A DNA stretch of 64,000 nt from Brachynemurus nebulosus (taxonomy: Eukaryota > Arthropoda > Insecta > Neuroptera > Myrmeleontidae). The notes below the pieces were generated by a model. It had not been told where the DNA came from and ran no database searches. It was given only the letters and a program-made list of their open reading frames with translations. Below, one piece after another: positions 58,230 to 64,000 of the stretch (its first letter is position 1; each line of letters begins with the position of its first letter). The stretch is taken from contig JAPWDM010000002.1 of the NCBI GenBank assembly GCA_035578155.1, forward strand, positions 41,190,811 through 41,254,810, read 5' to 3'. Position numbers and translations under genes: made by a program.

Positions 58230-58372
58230 AACTACACCAATATAATTATTGAAATTGTGAAAAGAAGCTGTGGAAAAGCCTTCACGAGCATAGTCGGTGG
58301 TGGGACTCGAAACCCATGATCTACTCAAGTCCAAGTAACTTAGCATGCTTGCCCAGTTCTATATCTCATAAT
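58230..58372 (-). mobile_element. tRNA-derived SINE, diverged copy 3
   Basis: On the minus strand it has AAGCATGCTAAGTTACTTGG, a B-box GGGTTTCGAGTCCCACC, then TATGCTCGTGAAGGCTTTTC and CTTTTCACAATTTCAA, followed by ATTGGTGTAGTTTT. These align in order with copies 1 and 2 (..CGTGAAG.TTT.., TTTCACAATT.., ATAGTT). The A-box is largely lost. Confidence 0.55.
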
Positions 58373-58499
58373 TTAAAATAGTAATTTGAATTATTTAGAG
58401 ATCTGTTTCAAAAATTTAGAATGTATTGAAATAAATGCACTTTGATATGTGCTTTCATGTTTTTTGTTAATAGTATACTACTTACCGAGACCCAGAAGT

Positions 58500-58860
58500 G
58501 TTATTCTGGGAGTCTTAGATGGTATTAGGAAATTTAAGGCTAAAATTTGAGAATTTTTGGACTTTTTGAATTAAAAGTTTTAATTTTCCTTGAAAACCAG
58601 TGTACTTAGAAGAATGGTTAAAATTCCCGTATCTTGTGAATTTTCCGCTCTTATTAATGGTGTAAAAAAACTTTATTTTAAAAATTTTAAATTTTGTTAA
58701 AATATGTGGTTTTGAAATCGACATGTCTGGTTAACGAACTCATCTAAGATTTTTGGACTTCCAATATTTTCACCAAATTTCGTAAAAATTGGATGGGAGC
58801 GGCTATAATAGTTGAATTTTCTTTCTGAAAATTTGCTAAAATGAACGAAAATTAATAAAA
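58500..58860 (-). repeat. Repeat family X, diverged copy without a TA array
   Basis: CATGTCTGGTTAACGAACTC, TTCCAATATTTTCACCAAAT and TTCGTAAAAATTGGAT match the reverse of X. They are followed without any TA tract by GGCTATAATAGTTGAATTTT and GAAAATTTGCTAAAATG, the X left end. The DNA around the TA position is deleted. Confidence 0.55.
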
Positions 58861-58907
58861 TTTAATATTAGTAGATTTGAGCGTTACTTTATGGTATTCC
58901 ATATTTG

Positions 58908-59089
58908 TAAATAATAAACAAATATTTTACTTTGCAAAATACCACTTTTATTTTTGAAACTGTGACAATATTGTTTCGAACGGTTAGTTCATTTTCAAAC
59001 AAAATTGTCAAACGGTTCGAAACAATATTGTCACAGTTTTAAAAATAAAAGTGGTATTTTGCAAAGTAAAATATTTGTTTATTATTTAC
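58908..59089. mobile_element. Head-to-head pair of Penelope-like 3' tails
   Basis: The arms 58908-58986 and 59010-59089 are near-perfect reverse complements. They share GTTCGAAACAATATTGTCAC, AAATAAAAGTGGTATTTTGC and AAAGTAAAATATTTGTTTAT. The end of each arm matches 45997-46180 (AATAAAAGTGGTATTTTGCA plus AAGTAAA), while the inner hairpin part is different. Only about 23 bases separate the arms. Confidence 0.6.
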
Positions 59090-59818
59090 TAATAAAATTT
59101 ATTTAAGAAATTTCTATAGGTAAATGTCCGTACTAATTGTTGGACAAAACTGTATGATTTTCAAGTTTTCTAATTAGTTAGGATTATATTTCTCGATAAT
59201 CTTCACCCAGGTGTAAATGAAATGCTACTGTGAGTGAGTTGGGAAATGGGTTTGACTTTTACATACATTTTGTTTTCTTTGGGTGCGTTTTAAAGTATTC
59301 AATGAGAAATTAATTTCAATGAAGTCTTACAGAGGGCCTCTATGTCTCTAAAGCATCATAGCAGATTGTCCCTGCTACTCATTGCAGTTGTTGTATTTAG
59401 CTTTCAATATTTAATTAACATTTTGAGGTCATTGACGTCACCAGACGTCAAGTGAAATCTGACTAACTCATACACCACGTCGTAGGACGTCAACAATTCC
59501 ATTGTAAGTGTATTAGATTTCAAAATAGTGTAGTAGTTGGGTGTTTTGTCATAATAGGTTATGACCGTTATTGTGTTAGTTTCGCTTAATGTACAATTCA
59601 CTAATTTTAATTATTATACAACTTCTAATAGAAATCCCTCCAGACTTTACGTTGAAGAAACTCAAATGGCTTCAACATTATTAATCCTCATTTTAAATAT
59701 ATGCATCTGACATTCTACTTGACAAATTTCAATTTCTACTTACATACCAACAAAAAAAAAGTTACATAAAATAATTTCCAATAAAATTTACTTTTATATT
59801 CAATTCTTTTATTTTCAG
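59090..59818. other. AT-rich DNA, no gene seen
   Basis: No element or coding character was recognised. The tract ends in the acceptor-like TTCTTTTATTTTCAG. Confidence 0.35.
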
Positions 59819-60111
59819 TTTATCGTTTTCCCTCCACCCATCGTTCCTTCTCTCTCTTTCTGTCTGTGTAAGTTAAATTTGGACCAATTTTATCTCCATA
59901 TTTTATACATTCCGTCCAGTGAGCTGCCGCTTATAACCAATTACGATATCAAATATAAAAAACCATCATTTTTTGATACCATGCCATCATCGTGCTAACT
60001 CTACTCCTCGACAAAATCATACCAGTACCGCTCGGCACGATCACCATTACTACCACCAGCCACCAGCCACCGGGACAAGTCACCCAAAACTGTATAAATA
60101 GATATTATTGA
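59819..60111 (+). other. Candidate exon
   Basis: TTCTTTTATTTTCAG ending at 59818 is a strong splice-acceptor match with its pyrimidine tract. From 59819 one frame is open for 59 codons to a TAA at 59996-59998, and a second frame is open from 59977 to a TGA ending at 60111. The block 59995-60085 (TACCGCTCGGCACGATCACC and ACCACCAGCCACCAGCCACC) is clearly GC-richer than its surroundings. I recognise no protein family in either frame. It may be a coding or UTR exon of a plus-strand gene whose other exons lie elsewhere. Confidence 0.25.
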
Positions 60112-60119
60112 AAATATAG

Positions 60120-61100
60120 TAACGCAATTGGAAAAGACATCAACCTAATGTACATATAAATACATCGATACGTATATATTTTTTTTTGTATATATTGGTA
60201 TAATATGAATGTATGGAAAATTGAAAGAAAAAAAAATTGGAAGTTTCCACCAGAAAATAACCACGAAAAAAATACTCAAATGAAATTGTTTAACTCATTT
60301 ATAACCAATATTGTTGTTTAGTATTCATCTGTTGTACAGTTGTGTAGAAAATAATGTGAATGCTGTAATTGGTGTGTTTTTGGGCACTTCACCGCTAGCC
60401 CTTGTATACAATCTTTTGAGACACAGAAAAGCAGAATTCTACAAAATCCGCTACAAATTCCGACTTAGAATAAGTGGAATATAGCATATAGTGTTAGCGC
60501 TCCAAGAAAATGATGTTTACGGTGTAGCTGACGTGTGTAAGTATCAGAGAACGGAACACATTGGCCCCTAACAGTGCTGGAGTACATAATATTTTTAAGG
60601 GGAGGGGGGTTAAAAATTTTTCTGGTTTGTGGAAAATAGATGTTAGTTTTTTGAGAGTTATTGCCATTTTTATTACAGTCAAATTTTTATGATAGAAGTG
60701 GTACTGAAAAAGGTTCTTTTCTTGGATATAATAGAAGTGTAACCAATAAGAACACTGTTGGTTGAAGTAGCCTCAAGTAAATATGCATATTTTTACCGCC
60801 TAATTGATAAATTTAAAAAAAATTCAAAAATTAAACTTGGGTAAAAAATTTTTTTTCCTCATTTATGTTGTTAATTAATGCATTAGATCAGTTTTATCGA
60901 AAAATTAATATAGGTATAGCCTCATTTAAGAATCTATAAGTTTGTATCATAGCTCGAAAACCATAAGAGCTATAAAGCTTCTGACTATAGAAATCGGTTA
61001 CCCCCGTCGATATCTACAACTCTTATTTGAAGAATTTTTCCGATTAAATCAACGGTTTGGCTGTAATAAAAATGGCAATTCTCAAAAAACTCGTACAGTA
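60120..61100. other. AT-rich DNA, no gene seen
   Basis: No element ends or coding character were recognised. Confidence 0.35.
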
Positions 61101-61244
61101 TACAGGGTGTCAGAGAAACAAGTGTTCATATTTTGAGGGGTGACTCATAGCACCCTGTAGACACTAAAACCGCAGGAATTTCTTCGGAATTAACAGTCGC
61201 GTCACCCCTCAAAAGGACAAGAGTTATTTCCTTTACACCCTGTA
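61101..61244. mobile_element. TACAGGGTGT miniature inverted-repeat element, ~144 bp
   Basis: The left arm has TACAGGGTGTCAGAGAAACA and TTTTGAGGGGTGAC. The reverse complement of the right arm has TACAGGGTGTAAAGGAAATA and TTTTGAGGGGTGAC, so the arms are about 43 bases. TA lies next to both ends. TACAGGGTGT ends are common in insect miniature elements. It is non-coding. Confidence 0.75.
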
Positions 61245-61290
61245 TATAATATATATCTGATAGGGATCACTTTGTGTAATGTCTAGTAAG

Positions 61291-62642
61291 TAGGGGAGAG
61301 GTGTGTCAGTAGTAGGGTCAATTGTAACTTTGAAATTTGCGAGACATCTATCAATCCTATTGAGGAGTATTGCGTATCATAAGGTGGCTCCTGAAGTTGT
61401 GCTTTACTGACAAAACTTTCAGTTAATACCATTTGGCGGTTTTCTCTCAGCAATGCCAAATGTGTTTATATAAGCTAATTGTAAATTTTGAGTTGGTTGA
61501 CAATTTTTTGATTTTTGCAGTAAATACCTCATCACTTGGAAGTAAAATGATTTTATTGGAAACACATGAAAACAAATAATATTATCAAATAGGTAATTTC
61601 GCTTTTTTAATCATAGTTCAAATTTTACGATCTTTTTTATAAAATTAAACAGCACTGCAACAATTGTAACAAATTCAGTAGTGTCAGTTGTAACATGTTA
61701 CAACTGATATTCCAGTAGTTTTATATATCCACAATTTTTCTTTTTAGTATTTTAAATTTAAGGAACTGAGCACATAGAGCCGAGAGTGAGTATAGGGTTT
61801 TAAAATAAATTTAAAAACTCTACGGTTTTTCAGAATTCTAATTTTTGAGGATTAATTTTAAATTTTATGACTAATAAAATCTTTTCTAGTTTACATTACA
61901 TATTATTGTTCTAAATAATGTTTTGTATTGTGTTAAAAATTTATGTTAAACAAAATTAAACTTTATATTTCAGGTATGAATCAAATGATAAGTAAACGGT
62001 TTTGATTAATATGTAATTTAAAAAAGAAAGAAAAATACCTTCCATTAATGGTTACATTTTGGCAAAACCCGTTTGTTTTTTATATCGATTTTCGGTTACG
62101 GTTATGGTTATCGTTAGATTCAAAGCTACCACGATTAGTTTTGCCTGTTAATCTAATTCACGCTGGTTTACAAATAAAAAAAATGCTAGGTATGTAAAGC
62201 AAAACATAAACTAAGATAGGAACCGTATTCGATAATGTATACCTGAATGTTGTTAGAAGAGTAATGGAAGGAAAAAAAATCAGGCCAGAGACAGTGGTAT
62301 TTATCACCTTACTCATTCAATATGTAAGGAAGAATTTTGGAAACCAAACTAATTATAATAATAGAGTGTTAGTAATATTAATCAATAAATAATGAGTGTT
62401 ACAATTGAACCTAAACCCTGTAACAATTGGTCCTCTGACGGTGACGATGGTAACATTACACTTTGGTCCACATAAATGCAGTTATTTCAGTTATGAACCA
62501 ACATAGAATATTTTTGTGCAGCTCATTCAAAACCTGAAAGATGCCCGTATCTTGTGCCAAAAATTTAATTCCCTGTGACTAATAAATACAAAGTTACTAG
62601 CCTGTATATTTTTTTTGTTACTACTGACACACCTCTCCCCTA
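61291..62642. mobile_element. TAGGG-type inverted-repeat element, 1352 bp
   Basis: The 24-base ends begin TAGGGGAGAGGTGTGTCAGT on both strands and are identical through AGTA. Internal words echo one theme: CAATTGTAAC and GTTACAATTG-type sequences at 61320, 61670, 62400 and 62420, and GTCAGTTGTAACATGTTACA near 61685. No transposase frame was found. Its organisation matches 9061-9934 and 11952-12875. Confidence 0.8.
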
Positions 62643-62745
62643 CATATTTTTTATGAAAATATTTTTTCGCAATTATGATATATTTCATGAAAAATTTGTT
62701 AATAAAACTTTATACAAGTTTTGCTAGAAACAACTTTTTTCAAAC

Positions 62746-63040
62746 TGGTGGGCAGTAGAGACAAAATTCTAATCAACCGATCTGGCTATAATTTTAATAC
62801 GTTGTTCTACACATTAGTGGTTATCGTTGTTTATTTTTAATAATAATTTCTTATTTTTTGTCTCGATTTTCAATGAATAATATCACGATCTTTGAAAATT
62901 TTTTTAAAAGTCCGCCATTTTGTTATTTATTAACATAAATGTTTAATCCTAGTTCGGACGATAGGGACAACTTTATAAAATAAGAATATGGTTGATTTCT
63001 TCATTTTCCATTATTACAAATGGAGATCTACTGCCCACCA
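62746..63040. mobile_element. Inverted-repeat miniature element, ~295 bp
   Basis: TGGTGGGCAGTAGA (62746-62759) and its exact reverse complement (63027-63040) bound an AT-rich, non-coding interior. No target duplication was seen. Confidence 0.5.
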
Positions 63041-63492
63041 CCCACTCATGTTTTTTTGAGGAGTCTACTTTGACCTAAAAAAACATAAACAAAGCATTGT
63101 AAAATTGAGTGAGAAAATTTTTTTCGTATAGTCTAAGATGCAAATAGGAACCTATAAATAAACTGAAAAGATTGTGTTTTATTTTCATACAGAAAAAAAT
63201 TCTGAAATTAGTTTTAAATTCTACGCATTACATATAGGAATACCGCCTCAAATGATATCTTGAGAAATGTGGAAATTGTTTAAAATAATTCATCAGATAG
63301 GTAGTAAACATAAGCTTGAGGCTTGAGGGGAGAAATAACTTTAGACAGGTGAAAATAAAGGCCGTTTCGAGCTTTTTTCAAAGGAGGAGAAAATTGATCT
63401 TTATTTTTTGATCTTTATTTACTATAATTTTAAAGTGTGACACCATTTAAATATATATTAAAATGGTGGCTGTAGAAGTCTTCTGTTACTCT

Positions 63493-63607
63493 CAAAGACC
63501 GAAAATGCTCAGTGAGCGAAATGGATTGACCACAATGCGTTGTGGCAAAGGCCATAACACGTTATGGTCTGTCATCTTCGCTCACAAGCGTTTTCGGTCT
63601 TTGAGCG
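63493..63607. repeat. Snapback hairpin, ~55-bp arms
   Basis: CTCAAAGACCGAAAATGCTC ... GTGAGCGAA pairs with TTCGCTCACAAGCGTTTTCG and GTCTTTGAG, and ACCACAATGCGTTGTGG and CATAACACGTTATGG form the core. It is CpG-bearing in AT-rich DNA. A 69-codon frame across it (63463-63672) is a by-product of the hairpin. Confidence 0.7.
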
Positions 63608-64000
63608 TAGCACTTCCAATAGAGTGTGTCACTCCACAACTTCCCAAATGGCTGGCGCTATATCTGCCATAATTATTATCTTCAAAATTTAGAAAAATTT
63701 TTCTCAATAATATTAACATAAGTAGAAAATCTACATAATTTACAAAATTAAAAAATTAAAGACTGTAGGAGTTTTTAAAGAAAATTATAAATTTTTATGA
63801 AATTTTCCTCTATTTTTGGGTTAAACTTTTTTTTGCATACCTGTAGAAGATAGTGTATATTTGGAATACATATCAAAAAAACTGGTCAAATAGTTTTTGA
63901 GTGAGAACGTCAATCTATTGCGAAAATACTGTTTTGAGAAAACGTATTCTAGAGATGTTTTACTAATATTTATGGATTTTTTTTTAGTTTCAAAGATATT
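63608..64000. other. AT-rich DNA to the window edge
   Basis: Nothing was recognised in this stretch. Confidence 0.4.

Noticed and set aside
63463..63672. 69-codon open frame
   Set aside because: It crosses the snapback hairpin at 63493-63607 and looks like a by-product of it.

Overview
This window is eukaryotic DNA, strongly AT-rich, and most likely from an arthropod, probably an insect. The grounds are the mix of repeats: hAT-type inverted-repeat elements with 8-bp target duplications, a decayed mariner with helix-turn-helix transposase remains, the C-terminus of an R2-like LINE, tRNA-derived SINEs, Penelope-like tails, and long (TA)n arrays. I cannot name the species. No intact protein-coding gene, rRNA gene or convincing functional tRNA gene is visible. 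The window reads as intergenic or intronic DNA largely built from dead transposons, with a few GC-richer or splice-flanked patches that may be exons or promoters (7070-8400, 11404-11640, 19485-19619, 57300-57660, 59819-60111).

Layout. 1-6500 holds hAT-like miniature elements, a foldback element (2850-3331) and a longer inverted-repeat element (4031-5207). 7070-8400 is a CpG-rich promoter-like island. 9061-17700 is a run of non-coding terminal-inverted-repeat (TIR) elements (9061, 10483, 11952, 13458, 15297, 16688), several carrying many internal copies of their own terminal motif. 17700-26900 is sparser, with a 228-bp hAT miniature element with a perfect 8-bp duplication, a TIR element at 21951-23052 and LINE-tail-like sequence. 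26982-28511 is a hAT element with another hAT inserted in it, which itself contains two older repeats.

29480-35115 is the most complex part. Copies of one dispersed family (called X here) carry long internal (TA)n arrays. A second family (Y) forms a 1.1-kb foldback and has isolated ends framed by (TA)n. An 8-copy 71-bp satellite and a near-perfect ~237-bp-arm palindrome follow. 39480-43200 holds a TTAA-flanked element, two SINE copies around an R2-like LINE remnant, and the mariner fossil. 43700-52200 has further foldback and TIR elements, including one with a nested hAT. 54112-55350 is an X copy whose TA tract region is interrupted by a foldback packed with AGGTCA hexamers. 55900-64000 has more inverted-repeat elements, a tRNA-like sequence between perfect 26-bp direct repeats, a SINE, a Penelope-like pair and a possible exon.

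All alignments were made by eye. Boundaries are good to a few bases where a terminal repeat or target duplication is stated, and otherwise to tens of bases. X and Y are labels used only here.
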